13,555 nucleotides of DNA from an uncultured Collinsella sp. Lineage in GTDB: Bacteria > Actinomycetota > Coriobacteriia > Coriobacteriales > Coriobacteriaceae. The stretch spans positions 1-13,555 of the forward strand of contig UQIS01000048.1 of NCBI GenBank assembly GCA_900541245.1. The letters are read 5' to 3'. The notes under the pieces are model-generated. The model did not search any database. It saw only the letters and a list, made by a program, of their open reading frames with translations, and was not told the origin of the DNA. The position numbers and the translations under genes are program-made. The first letter of the stretch is position 1, and each line of letters opens with the position of its first letter. This document shows, in pieces, positions 5,488 to 13,308 of this stretch.

Positions 5488-6825
5488 ATGCCCCAGAACA
5501 TCTTCGGTACCGACGGCGTCCGTGGCGTCGCCAACGCCGATCTTTCGTGCGACCTCGCGTTTCGCCTGGGTCGCGCGGCGACCAAGTTTCTTGGTCCGGA
5601 CATCTGCATCGGCCGTGACACGCGCCTTTCGGGCACCATGCTCGAGAGCGCTCTGACCGCCGGCATTATGGCCGAGGGCGGCCGTCCGCACTGCTGCGGC
5701 GTCATCCCCACGCCTGCCGTGGCGCTGCTCACTGTTCAAAACGAGCTCGACGGCGGCATCGTCATCTCCGCTTCGCACAATCCGCCGGAGTTCAACGGCA
5801 TCAAGTTCTTTAGCCGCAAGGGCATGAAGCTTCCCGATGCTGTCGAGGAAGAGATCAGCGCCTGGGTCATGTCCGAGGAAGCCATGGCTGCCGACACGCT
5901 GCCGACCGGCGCCGGCGTGGGCCACATTATCAAGATGAAGGACGCCCGCAAGGCATATGTCGACCACGCTATCGATACGCTTGATGGCCTGAGGCTTGAT
6001 GGCCTGGTCGTTGCCGTCGACTGCGGCCATGGCGCTTCTTGCCAGACTACGCCCGCCGCGCTGCAGCGCCTGGGCGCCACGGTGCACGCTATCAACACCG
6101 ATTACTGCGGCACCGACATTAACGTTGAGTGCGGCTCTACGCACCTTGAGCCCCTGCGTGAGCTCGTGCTGCGCACCCACGCCGATATCGGCCTGGCCCA
6201 CGACGGCGACGCCGACCGTGTGCTGTTCGTGGACAGCGAGGGCAATGAGATCGACGGTGACTACATCCTGGCTATCTGCGGTTCTGACCTCGCCGCTCGC
6301 GGCAAGCTCGCCAACTCCGAGATCGTCTCGACCGTCATGTGCAACCTGGGCTTCTCCATCGCTATGAAGGAGCAGGGCTTCGAGATGGTTCAGACCGCCG
6401 TGGGCGACCGCTACGTTCTGGAGCGCATGCTCGCGGACGGCGCCGTCATCGGCGGCGAACAGTCCGGCCACATCATCTTCCTGGAGCACAACACCACCGG
6501 TGACGGCCTGGTGACGGCTCTGCAGCTGCTGGCTGTGCTCAAGCGCACCGGTCGTACCCTCACCGATCTTGCCAGCATCATGAAGAAGTACCCGCAGGTG
6601 CTCGTCAACGTGCATTCCGACAACAAGGCCGGCCTGGACGATTGTCAGCCCATCTGGGATGCCGTCGCTGCTGCCGAGAAGGAGCTTGACGGCCGCGGCC
6701 GCATTCTGGTGCGCCCGAGCGGTACCGAGCCGCTGGTCCGCGTGATGGCCGAGGCCGAGACGCACGAGCTGACCCAGCGCGTTGTCGACGACATCGTCGA
6801 GGTTGTCAAGCGCGAACTTCCCTAA
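5488..6825 (+). CDS. glmM: Phosphoglucosamine mutase
   Basis: Converts glucosamine-6-phosphate to glucosamine-1-phosphate on the way to UDP-GlcNAc for peptidoglycan; a cytoplasmic enzyme activated by Ser phosphorylation. The 445-aa length is typical. It shows the N-terminal FGTDGVRG motif (residues 6-13), the active-site loop SASHNP with phosphoserine Ser96, the metal-binding loop DGDADR (Asp239, 241, 243), the sugar-binding loop GGEQSGHI, and the phosphate-binding loop RPSGTEP (409-415). The ATG at 5488 follows GGAAGGAG. It follows the rpsI terminator, so it needs its own promoter, which I could not place with confidence. No terminator separates it from the EIIA gene 71 bp downstream. Confidence 0.97.
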   Translation: MPQNIFGTDGVRGVANADLSCDLAFRLGRAATKFLGPDICIGRDTRLSGTMLESALTAGIMAEGGRPHCCGVIPTPAVALLTVQNELDGGIVISASHNPPEFNGIKFFSRKGMKLPDAVEEEISAWVMSEEAMAADTLPTGAGVGHIIKMKDARKAYVDHAIDTLDGLRLDGLVVAVDCGHGASCQTTPAALQRLGATVHAINTDYCGTDINVECGSTHLEPLRELVLRTHADIGLAHDGDADRVLFVDSEGNEIDGDYILAICGSDLAARGKLANSEIVSTVMCNLGFSIAMKEQGFEMVQTAVGDRYVLERMLADGAVIGGEQSGHIIFLEHNTTGDGLVTALQLLAVLKRTGRTLTDLASIMKKYPQVLVNVHSDNKAGLDDCQPIWDAVAAAEKELDGRGRILVRPSGTEPLVRVMAEAETHELTQRVVDDIVEVVKRELP

Positions 6826-6896
6826 TGGTCAAAAACCGTTGCCAAGTGGTAAACTGTTAAGGTTATTTTGATTGATTGGTATGTCCGAGGGGGAGC

Positions 6897-7394
6897 ATGT
6901 TCACTAAAGTCCTAAGGTCTTTTGGTATGCGTGGTCGAGTCCTTACGCTGGATGCTCCCATCTCGGGCGACGTCATTCCGCTTTCCGAGGTAAACGACCA
7001 GACGTTTGCCACCGGCCTTTTGGGCCAGGGCGTGGCGATCCGGCCCACCGGAACGCGCGTGATTGCACCGGCTGACGCCAAGGTCGAGGCCATTTTTCCC
7101 ACGGGACACGCTGTTGCGCTTAACACGGTCGATGGTCTGGACGTGCTCATCCACGTTGGTTTGGACACTGTTCAGCTCGAGGGCAAGCACTTTACCGTAC
7201 ATGCGCAAGTGGGCGACATCGTCCATAAGGGCGATGTACTCATTGAGTTCGATCGCGAGGCAATTGCTGCCGAGGGCTACGATGTGACGGTTCCCATCTT
7301 GGTGTGCAACTCCGTTGAGTTCTCGAGCATCAAGGGCTCCGTTGGCGTGCATGTCGAAGAGATGGACCAGCTCATCGTTGCTCGCGAGCGCTAG
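6897..7394 (+). CDS. PTS glucose-family EIIA component (single domain), 165 aa
   Basis: A cytoplasmic phosphocarrier that takes phosphate from HPr and passes it to an EIIB domain of a glucose, GlcNAc or related sugar permease. The fold of EIIA-Glc is evident: PISGDVIPLSEVND at the start of the domain, GVAIRPTGTRVIAPADAKVE, His71 in PTGHAV, and the phospho-acceptor His86 in DVLIHVGLDTVQLEGK, ending in GDVLIEFD. I chose the ATG at 6897 (GAGGGGGAG just upstream) rather than 6876. It stands alone with no EIIB or EIIC nearby, so its partner is encoded elsewhere. The neighbours glmM and nagB suggest amino-sugar uptake, but glucose is as possible. It may share a transcript with glmM. Confidence 0.93.
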   Translation: MFTKVLRSFGMRGRVLTLDAPISGDVIPLSEVNDQTFATGLLGQGVAIRPTGTRVIAPADAKVEAIFPTGHAVALNTVDGLDVLIHVGLDTVQLEGKHFTVHAQVGDIVHKGDVLIEFDREAIAAEGYDVTVPILVCNSVEFSSIKGSVGVHVEEMDQLIVARER

Positions 7395-7416
7395 CAAGTG
7401 CACATGGCCATTAGCC

Positions 7417-7665
7417 TACAATTCAAACACGTTTGCGGAGGGCGCCCTTGAAAGAGGACGCCCTCCGTGGCAAGATGGGATTTGTCCGAAGCTAAAAGGC
7501 TTTGGGTCACCGTGGACGGGCAGGGGCCTCGACGCGGTTAGACACGAGACGCATACATTACGCGACCTCGCCCTGGTGGCCGCACACGTTGGTTGCGGCC
7601 GACGCGGGCCGCGGGCAAGTGCTTGTAAGGGAGCCTTGCCTCTCTTGTACGAGAAAGGACGCGTA
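7417..7665 (+). promoter_or_regulatory. Long structured leader of nagB with possible promoter
   Basis: This 5' region has a TACAAT -10 candidate (7417-7422; -35 poor). It then has a stable hairpin: CGGAGGGCG (7436-7444) pairs with CGCCCTCCG (7459-7467), extended past one mismatch to a GAAA tetraloop at 7450-7453. Further pairings include AAGC/GCTT near 7490 and GGCCGCA/TGCGGCC near 7580-7605. No T-tract follows the first hairpin, so it is not a simple terminator. I recognise no known riboswitch class. The nagB frame is open through here, but there is no good start or coding character. Confidence 0.5.
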
Positions 7666-8394
7666 ATGAAGATCATTAAAGCTAAAGACTACGAGGATAT
7701 GAGCCGCAAGGCCGCTAATATCATCTCGGCCCAGGTTATCCTCAAGCCCGACTGTGTGCTGGGCCTTGCCACCGGCTCCACCCCGATCGGTGCCTACAAG
7801 CAGCTCGCTGCTTGGTACGCGAAGGGCGACGTCGACTTTGCCGAGGTTAGCACCTACAACCTGGACGAGTATCGCGGCCTTTCGCACGACGATCCCCAGA
7901 GCTATCACTACTTCATGCGTGAGAACTTCTTCGATCACATCAACATCGACCTGAACAACACGCATGTGCCCGATGGCTCCAACCCCGACGCCGCCGCTGC
8001 CTGCTCTGAGTACGACAAGATCGTCGCCGACGCCGGTTACCCGGATCTGCAGCTGCTCGGCATCGGCAACAACGGCCACATCGGCTTCAACGAGCCCGAT
8101 GACCACTTCTCCAAGGGTACGCACTGCGTCGACCTCACCGAGAGCACCATTCAGGCCAACAGCCGCCTGTTCGACAGCATCGACGATGTTCCCCGTCAGG
8201 CCTACACCATGGGTACCCAGACCATCATGTATGCCCGCATGATCCTGGTCGTCGCCAACGGCGAGGCCAAGGCTCAGGCCGTGCATGACATGTGCTATGG
8301 CCCGGTTACACCCGAGTGCCCGGCTTCGATCCTGCAGCTGCACACCAACTGCGTTGTCGTTGCCGACGAGGCCGCTCTTTCGCTCTGCGAGTAG
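7666..8394 (+). CDS. nagB: Glucosamine-6-phosphate deaminase
   Basis: Converts glucosamine-6-phosphate to fructose-6-phosphate plus ammonia, feeding amino sugars into glycolysis. The 242-aa product matches short NagB enzymes of the Bacillus type. Visible motifs are LGLATGSTPIGAYKQL (phosphate binding, ~32-47), YNLDEYRGL with proton-transfer Asp67, GIGNNGHIGFNEP with His138 and Glu143, and the lid region near SRLFDS. The usual catalytic Asp of GNDGH is Asn136 here, as in Gram-positive homologues with an uncharged residue there. The ATG at 7666 has AAAGGA upstream; the long open extension back to 7315 overlaps EIIA and is rejected. It works opposite to GlmM on the shared substrate. Confidence 0.96.
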   Translation: MKIIKAKDYEDMSRKAANIISAQVILKPDCVLGLATGSTPIGAYKQLAAWYAKGDVDFAEVSTYNLDEYRGLSHDDPQSYHYFMRENFFDHINIDLNNTHVPDGSNPDAAAACSEYDKIVADAGYPDLQLLGIGNNGHIGFNEPDDHFSKGTHCVDLTESTIQANSRLFDSIDDVPRQAYTMGTQTIMYARMILVVANGEAKAQAVHDMCYGPVTPECPASILQLHTNCVVVADEAALSLCE

Positions 8395-8426
8395 CGCGAA
8401 TCCTGCAGCTCGACATAACCTTGCCT

Positions 8427-8454
8427 AAGGCCTCCGCTTTGCGGGGGCCTTTTT
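8427..8454 (+). terminator. Intrinsic terminator after nagB
   Basis: AAGGCCTCCGC (8427-8437) pairs with GCGGGGGCCTT (8441-8451) around a TTT loop with one G-T pair, and runs into a T-tract ending at 8454. Confidence 0.9.
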
Positions 8455-8842
8455 GCTATCCCTTTCCGCCCGCTTGACCAAAAACTTGCCGTAAGCTTGA
8501 CGAATACCGGATGTCCAACAGCTTGATTCATTCCATATCAGATTCTATGCAAAAATGCCACTAGAAGGTCGTAGACGGTAGCGGGTGCTAGGCGAGTTGA
8601 ATGACATGGCTGAACCTTGTTCATCTGCGTTACACTGCCGCTTAGATGGGACAAGCTGACAAGCTCATTTACCTGCTTAAAGACCGATTAGTCGGGGGAT
8701 TAATAACAATCGGCCCTCGCTGTACAAAAACTTGCCGCTTGCGTACCAAAAGACAACCTAAAACACAAGGTCGCTCTATTCATAGCGCGGCTTGTATGGT
8801 CTTGCGGCTACAGTGTCCATACGGTCGAGTTGAGGAGCGGGC
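8455..8842. other. Intergenic region with repeated 13-mer upstream of the large regulator
   Basis: This 388-bp region has no supported gene. The 67-residue frame at 8646-8849 lacks a ribosome binding site and any family resemblance. CAAAAACTTGCCG occurs twice (8479-8491 and 8725-8737), each preceded by a CGCT-containing segment. A 6-bp stem CCGATT/AATCGG lies at 8684-8713. It is more AT-rich than flanking genes and must contain the promoter of the regulator, but no hexamer pair stands out. Confidence 0.5.
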
Positions 8843-11842
8843 ATGGTAAATGATTTGAGCGGTATAGACGACCTCGAGCTGATGCCGCTGGGCGGAGGCT
8901 ATATGGTGCGACGCGAGCGCTTGATGAATGAGCTTATCGCCAAGGGCCGAAAGGCCGGCATCGTGGTTCTTTATGCGCCCGACGGGTTTGGGAAGACCTC
9001 GGTGCTGCTTCAGTACACCCATGAGGTTAAATGCGACCCGACGCGAGGCCCCGTGCGGATTATCGAGGCCGATCGCGCCATTGGGCGCGAGGTGTTTATG
9101 CAGCTCGAGGTGGTTACCGAAGAACTCAAAGACAAACCGCACTCCCTTATCGCGATTGATAATGTGCCAAACCTCGATCAGCACGATACCGAAGACCTCA
9201 TCGACAGGATTCGCGGCCTGCGCGCTATGGGGGTAGGGGTCTTTATTTCCTGCCGTCCTTCAAATCGTCAGCTGATTCATGGGCTGGGCGATTCGGTTAA
9301 GATCAATGCGCAGATGCTTAAGGTGCATGCCTATGAGTATTCGGCGTGGGCATCGGCGTTTTCGATCAGCACATCGCTCGACTTTTATCAGCTCACGCAG
9401 GGCGTGCCCGAGCTCGTTTCGGCATTGCAGACGGGTCTGTATGGCCAAGGTGACGTAGCCGGTCTGCTCGAAAACGAGATTGTCAACGTATATGGCGCGG
9501 CACTTGCCGATCTGGCTTCGCTCGACAATAATGCGCTGTTTTGCGTGGCATGTCTCATGGTTTTGATGGGCGAGGGTAATATCGCAGAACTCGAGGCTTG
9601 TGGGGTAAGGCTGTCGATGGTCGACCAGTCCTACTTTGTACGCGACTACCCGATCTTTGGCTTGGACCCCGCCGAGCGGAGTTTTACGTGTCTGGGCACG
9701 GAGGATAACGGACGCTTGCGTTTGCGTAAGTTGGTGGCCGAGGTTCGCCCCGAACTTGTTCCGAGGGCGGCCCGGATTTTGCTTAAGGCGGGCCGATGCG
9801 ATGCGGCGATGGGCCTGGCGGACGCCTTTTTGGACCGTGAAGCGGTCCTTGAACTTGCTGGGCAGTATGGGGTCGATCTGGCTCTGACGGGGCACGGGGC
9901 CGATATCTGCCGAGCGGCGCTGGGCACGATCGATGCCGACGATCCGGCTCCAGAGCCAACGCCTGCCGAAGCGCTTGGCGTATATCTGGCAGCGGTCAGC
10001 GTGTCCAATACAAAGCTCGCTCGCTATATGGCATCGGTCATCGAACGCGGGGGCGAACGGGCGGCCTGCGAAATAGACCCTGTTTCATGGAGGGTGGCCC
10101 AGACACTGACGGCTGTTTGCTATGGGGACAACGGGCTCGGGCTTCCTACGAACCTGGCCGTGCCAGAAATAGAGACGTCCCATACCGCACTCGATATGTT
10201 GTCTGCGCATATCGAGGTCAAACGCTGTCTGACCGAGCGGGGAAATGACAGCGGCGTTCTACAACAGCTCAAAACGAGCAAGGCCTACGACTGCGAGCTC
10301 GACATCGCGGGGATTGTTATACGGGCCGATAGCATGCTGGTGGAGCTCTTTGACGGGTCGTTTGCGGGAACCGACGAGCGCGACGACGAGATGACGGTGG
10401 TGCGGGAGGCGCTCGACGTACGTGGGCTTAAGGCGATGGCTATCTGGGTGCGCATGGTGTTGGCGGCACGGCGGCTCCTTTCCGGCTTGCCGGTAACCGA
10501 CGACGCGGCGTTCAACGAGCTCGATCGTTTTGCCGTGCGCATGCGCGACAACCAGATTCAGCTGTTTGGGCTGTTGCTAGAAGGCTGGCAGTCGCTGGCA
10601 GAGGGACGGCCGGTTAATGCAAAGTTCCGTGCGGTCCAAGTGCTCAAACTTGCCGAGGAGTCGATTGCGTACATGCGCGATAACGCATTGCTGCTGGAGC
10701 GCGCGGCATATCTGCGTAACACCTCGATGGTTTCGGTGCGCGAGGAAGCGGAGTTGCTCGATATAAGCCAGACGCAGGTTGGTGGAGCGGAGGCCTGGAT
10801 GGTGGCGCTGCATTTGGCTTGCGCGGGACGAGACAGCGATCTTGCGGCCTGGATGTCCATGAATCGCGCGGGGATTCTAGAGCCATCGTATCGGCTCTTT
10901 GCGCGCCTTGCCATGCATTGTCTGGGCGAGCCGGCGGGCAGGATACGTAAGAAGCTTCCCGTGCGCGAGCTGTCGCGGTACTCGCTGCGCGACGATTTGG
11001 AAGGGGAGGGCGAGCGCCTGTTCCAGGCCGGCGAGGTTGAAGCCGTTGATACCATCGACCATATCGAGATTCGCATGTTTGGTGCGTTTCGCGCCGCGCG
11101 CGACGGGTTTCCCATCACGGACAAAATGTGGCGCCGCAAGAAGGCGGCGACACTTGCCGAGCGGCTTGCGCTGGGCATGGATGCGCTCGTCGATCGTGAG
11201 ACGCTGGCCATGGAGCTGTGGCCCCATGCCGAGTTCAATAGCGCCCGCAATAACCTGTACTCGACGATATCGCGCTTGCGGTCGGCTTTGGGACCGACGC
11301 CGGATGGCAAGTCGTGTGTGCTCATCCAAAATGAATGCATCGGACTCAACGGCGACTACGTCAAGACCGATGTGCGGCTGTTTGACCAGATAAGCCGCGA
11401 GGTTTTGGGAAATCGCACGGGTGCGCGCGGGCCCCATTTAGTTGAGCTGTGCCTTAAGATTGAGCAGCTTTATGCCGGACCGCTGTATGTTCCCAATGGC
11501 TGTAATCCCACCTACTTTTTGCGCATGCGGCGCATTATGCAGTCAAAGTACATCGATTGCATGATTAAGGGAGCAAATGCCGCTCTAGAAGAAAACGATC
11601 TGCAGTCGGCGATTTGGCTGGCGGAGTCGGGGCTTCGGCAGGAAACGGCGCGTGAGGATATGGTGCGCTGCGCCATGCGCGTCTACAGTGCGGCGGGGCG
11701 GCGGCGCGATATCGTCGAGCTATACAGCGGGCATATGCACCATCTGAGGGAGCAGGTCAATGGCGTGCCCGAGCCCGAGACGCGGCGTCTATACGAGCGC
11801 TTGGTGGAGGGTCGGCTCAACCGCGTGCTGGTCGAGCGATAA
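8843..11842 (+). CDS. Large ATP-binding transcription regulator with C-terminal SARP-type wHTH and BTAD
   Basis: A probable signal-responsive transcription factor of 999 aa. The N-terminus holds a P-loop ATPase domain: Walker A APDGFGKTS (Lys51-Thr52), Walker B SLIAIDNV (Asp106), then FISCRPS near 134-140, as in STAND/MalT-like regulators. The long middle (~200-735) is helical and repeat-like, probably a sensor or oligomerisation scaffold. From ~740 a winged-helix domain begins (IEIRMFGAFRAARDG, then LAMELWPHAEFNSARNNLYS, SRLRSALG), followed by a BTAD-like helical domain (~840-990). Classical SARPs carry this module at the N-terminus with NTPase after it; the order here is reversed. No membrane segment is seen. 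ATG at 8843 follows GAGGAG. No target can be named. The 388-bp upstream region suggests separate regulation. Confidence 0.85.
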   Translation: MVNDLSGIDDLELMPLGGGYMVRRERLMNELIAKGRKAGIVVLYAPDGFGKTSVLLQYTHEVKCDPTRGPVRIIEADRAIGREVFMQLEVVTEELKDKPHSLIAIDNVPNLDQHDTEDLIDRIRGLRAMGVGVFISCRPSNRQLIHGLGDSVKINAQMLKVHAYEYSAWASAFSISTSLDFYQLTQGVPELVSALQTGLYGQGDVAGLLENEIVNVYGAALADLASLDNNALFCVACLMVLMGEGNIAELEACGVRLSMVDQSYFVRDYPIFGLDPAERSFTCLGTEDNGRLRLRKLVAEVRPELVPRAARILLKAGRCDAAMGLADAFLDREAVLELAGQYGVDLALTGHGADICRAALGTIDADDPAPEPTPAEALGVYLAAVSVSNTKLARYMASVIERGGERAACEIDPVSWRVAQTLTAVCYGDNGLGLPTNLAVPEIETSHTALDMLSAHIEVKRCLTERGNDSGVLQQLKTSKAYDCELDIAGIVIRADSMLVELFDGSFAGTDERDDEMTVVREALDVRGLKAMAIWVRMVLAARRLLSGLPVTDDAAFNELDRFAVRMRDNQIQLFGLLLEGWQSLAEGRPVNAKFRAVQVLKLAEESIAYMRDNALLLERAAYLRNTSMVSVREEAELLDISQTQVGGAEAWMVALHLACAGRDSDLAAWMSMNRAGILEPSYRLFARLAMHCLGEPAGRIRKKLPVRELSRYSLRDDLEGEGERLFQAGEVEAVDTIDHIEIRMFGAFRAARDGFPITDKMWRRKKAATLAERLALGMDALVDRETLAMELWPHAEFNSARNNLYSTISRLRSALGPTPDGKSCVLIQNECIGLNGDYVKTDVRLFDQISREVLGNRTGARGPHLVELCLKIEQLYAGPLYVPNGCNPTYFLRMRRIMQSKYIDCMIKGANAALEENDLQSAIWLAESGLRQETAREDMVRCAMRVYSAAGRRRDIVELYSGHMHHLREQVNGVPEPETRRLYERLVEGRLNRVLVER

Positions 11843-11874
11843 AAAACGGGCGCCCGAAGTACTTGGGCACCCGT
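11841..11874 (-). terminator. Intrinsic terminator of the leftward yhbY gene
   Basis: Arms ACGGGCGCCCGAAGT (11846-11860) and ACTTGGGCACCCGT (11861-11874) pair with one mismatch and one bulge. Six A at 11841-11846 give a U-tract on the minus strand. The T-tract is absent on the plus side, so it serves the leftward gene best, though the hairpin may slow rightward transcription too. Its U-tract overlaps the regulator's stop codon. Confidence 0.8.
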
Positions 11875-11911
11875 AAGCTTGCTATATGTTGGCTCGCCGG
11901 ATCATTGGCTC

Positions 11912-12211
11912 TTAGACGAGCTTGATCTTCTCGATGTCCTTGCGCGAGGACTCGCGATACAGCGAGAACTTGCGGCCGATGACCTGGACGACCTCGGCGT
12001 GGCAACGCTCGGCGAGCTCTTCGGCGGCCTCGCGGGCGGAAAGGCTGGAGCCATCGAGCACGGAGCACTTAACGAGCTCGTGCTTCTCCAGGTAGGCGAC
12101 CGTCTGCTCGACGGTGCCCTCGTTGACATCGGACTTGCCGATGATGATGGCGGGGTTGAGGTGATGGGCCATGCTGCGAAGCTGCTTGACCTGGGCTCCT
12201 GTCAGTGCCAT
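11912..12211 (-). CDS. yhbY: YhbY family RNA-binding protein (CRM domain), 99 aa
   Basis: A small RNA-binding protein of the CRS1/YhbY family, linked in other bacteria to assembly of the large ribosomal subunit. The whole protein is one CRM domain: LTGAQVKQLRSMAHHLNPAI at the N-terminus, the GK-containing loop (IIIGKSDVNEG), LEKHELVKCSVLD, and a C-terminal VVQVIGRKFSLYR matching the family's IGxxxxLYR. I chose the ATG at 12211 (MALTGAQ) over a longer form from 12244, since family members begin there; the upstream ribosome binding site is weak (GCGAGA). It converges on the large regulator and ends at the terminator 11841-11874. Confidence 0.93.
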   Translation of the reverse strand: MALTGAQVKQLRSMAHHLNPAIIIGKSDVNEGTVEQTVAYLEKHELVKCSVLDGSSLSAREAAEELAERCHAEVVQVIGRKFSLYRESSRKDIEKIKLV

Positions 12212-12369
12212 GGGTTCTCGCTTTCTATGTATGGGGCGCCCCACGACGGGGCCTTAATCTACGTGAGCTGTCCCACGATAGCGCAGGAACGGCGCGGTGT
12301 GGAGCGCGTTTGCCCAGTTCAAAAAGAATGCGGATGCCGAGTGAGTGGGCGGCGGGGGCTGCGAACAGG

Positions 12370-13257
12370 CTATGAGCTGGGCGCAGAGACCGGCTCCCAT
12401 GCAATAAACGCCCAACGAACCTTACGGATATGGTCGAGCATATAGCGCCCCTGCGGCACGCCCTTGGAGCCCGGCTCACCGGCATGGGGATTCTCAATCA
12501 TGTGTTGGGCGATGTAGTCGCGCAGGCGGTCGATCTTATCTTCGTTGCCATGTTCGAGCATACGGGAGAAGTCCGCCACGCCTGCCTCGAGGTTATCGAA
12601 GGTATCGCGACGAGGCGATTCAAAGTATGTAACCTGCGGCAACGCGCCCATCTGAATGAGGATGTTGAAGGCATACACAAAGCCATTGCTGCAGGTAACC
12701 GAGGCGCCGATAGCGTTCATCAAGTGCAGATCATAGCGCGGGCTGGAGTTGGCGACCATCGTGACAGCACAACGCCGACGAGCCGTTCGATCAAGCTTGG
12801 CAAGCACGCCTTTTAGGTTGGTCGTGGTGACAGAGCGACTGGCAAAGGCAACATCTACCGCTTTCGCGACCGGTCCAACCAAATCCCAGTCATCATCCCA
12901 AGCAAGCTCAAGCGGTGTAATGCGATCTTCGAGCCCATAGTACTCAATGCCAGCATCAAGCGTGCCCAACATGGCAGGGGAAAAGTCAGCAGCAATCACG
13001 GGATGCCCAGCCTGAGCAAGCGGAATAGCAATCGACCCAGCCCCACACCCCATATCAAGCACCGACTCACCAGGCTCAAGCGCTAACAGCTTCATAAAAT
13101 CCCGAGCATACGAAGCAGTCTCAAGCGGCCGAAAATGCCGAGCCCTTTTATCCCACTCAAAAGAATCATCAGCCCGATGCCGCGCGGCCTGCAGGCGCAT
13201 CCATTCGCCATTCCAATCAGCAGAAAGCAGCTCAGAGCGAGCATCCCCATCAACCAC
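12370..13257 (-). CDS. Class I SAM-dependent methyltransferase, 295 aa
   Basis: A probable cytoplasmic methyltransferase with Rossmann fold. Motif I is VLDMGCGAGS (residues 66-75) and the acidic ribose-binding residue is Asp91 (AADFSPAML). The central DVAFASRSVTTTNLKGVLAK region corresponds to post-motif strands. The C-terminal half (TYFESPRRDTFDNLEAGV, then GRYMLDHIRKVRWAFIAWEP) has no signature I can tie to a substrate. The GTG at 13257 follows AGGAGG seven bases upstream. A terminator hairpin lies directly before this site. The 5' half of the gene uses mostly T- or G-ending codons and the 3' half more C-ending ones. A 158-bp gap separates it from yhbY. Substrate unknown. Confidence 0.88.
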   Translation of the reverse strand: MVDGDARSELLSADWNGEWMRLQAARHRADDSFEWDKRARHFRPLETASYARDFMKLLALEPGESVLDMGCGAGSIAIPLAQAGHPVIAADFSPAMLGTLDAGIEYYGLEDRITPLELAWDDDWDLVGPVAKAVDVAFASRSVTTTNLKGVLAKLDRTARRRCAVTMVANSSPRYDLHLMNAIGASVTCSNGFVYAFNILIQMGALPQVTYFESPRRDTFDNLEAGVADFSRMLEHGNEDKIDRLRDYIAQHMIENPHAGEPGSKGVPQGRYMLDHIRKVRWAFIAWEPVSAPSS

Positions 13258-13276
13258 GGGTCAACCTCCTAGCAAC

Positions 13277-13308
13277 AAAAAAGCGACTCCTCCCAAAAGA
13301 AGAGCCGC
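13277..13308 (-). terminator. Terminator hairpin just ahead of the methyltransferase gene, possible attenuator
   Basis: On the minus strand GCGGCTCTTC (13308-13299) pairs with GAGGAGTCGC (13292-13283) over 10 bp including G-T wobbles, then six T (13282-13277). It ends about ten bases before the AGGAGG of the methyltransferase. It could end an upstream leftward transcript or regulate read-through into the gene. Confidence 0.7.

Noticed and set aside
7436..7467. Terminator after the EIIA gene
   Set aside because: The stem is strong but is not followed by a T-tract, so intrinsic termination is not supported; treated as part of the nagB leader.
8646..8849. 67-residue gene upstream of the regulator
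   Set aside because: No ribosome binding site, no recognisable composition or family, and it overlaps the start of the large regulator.
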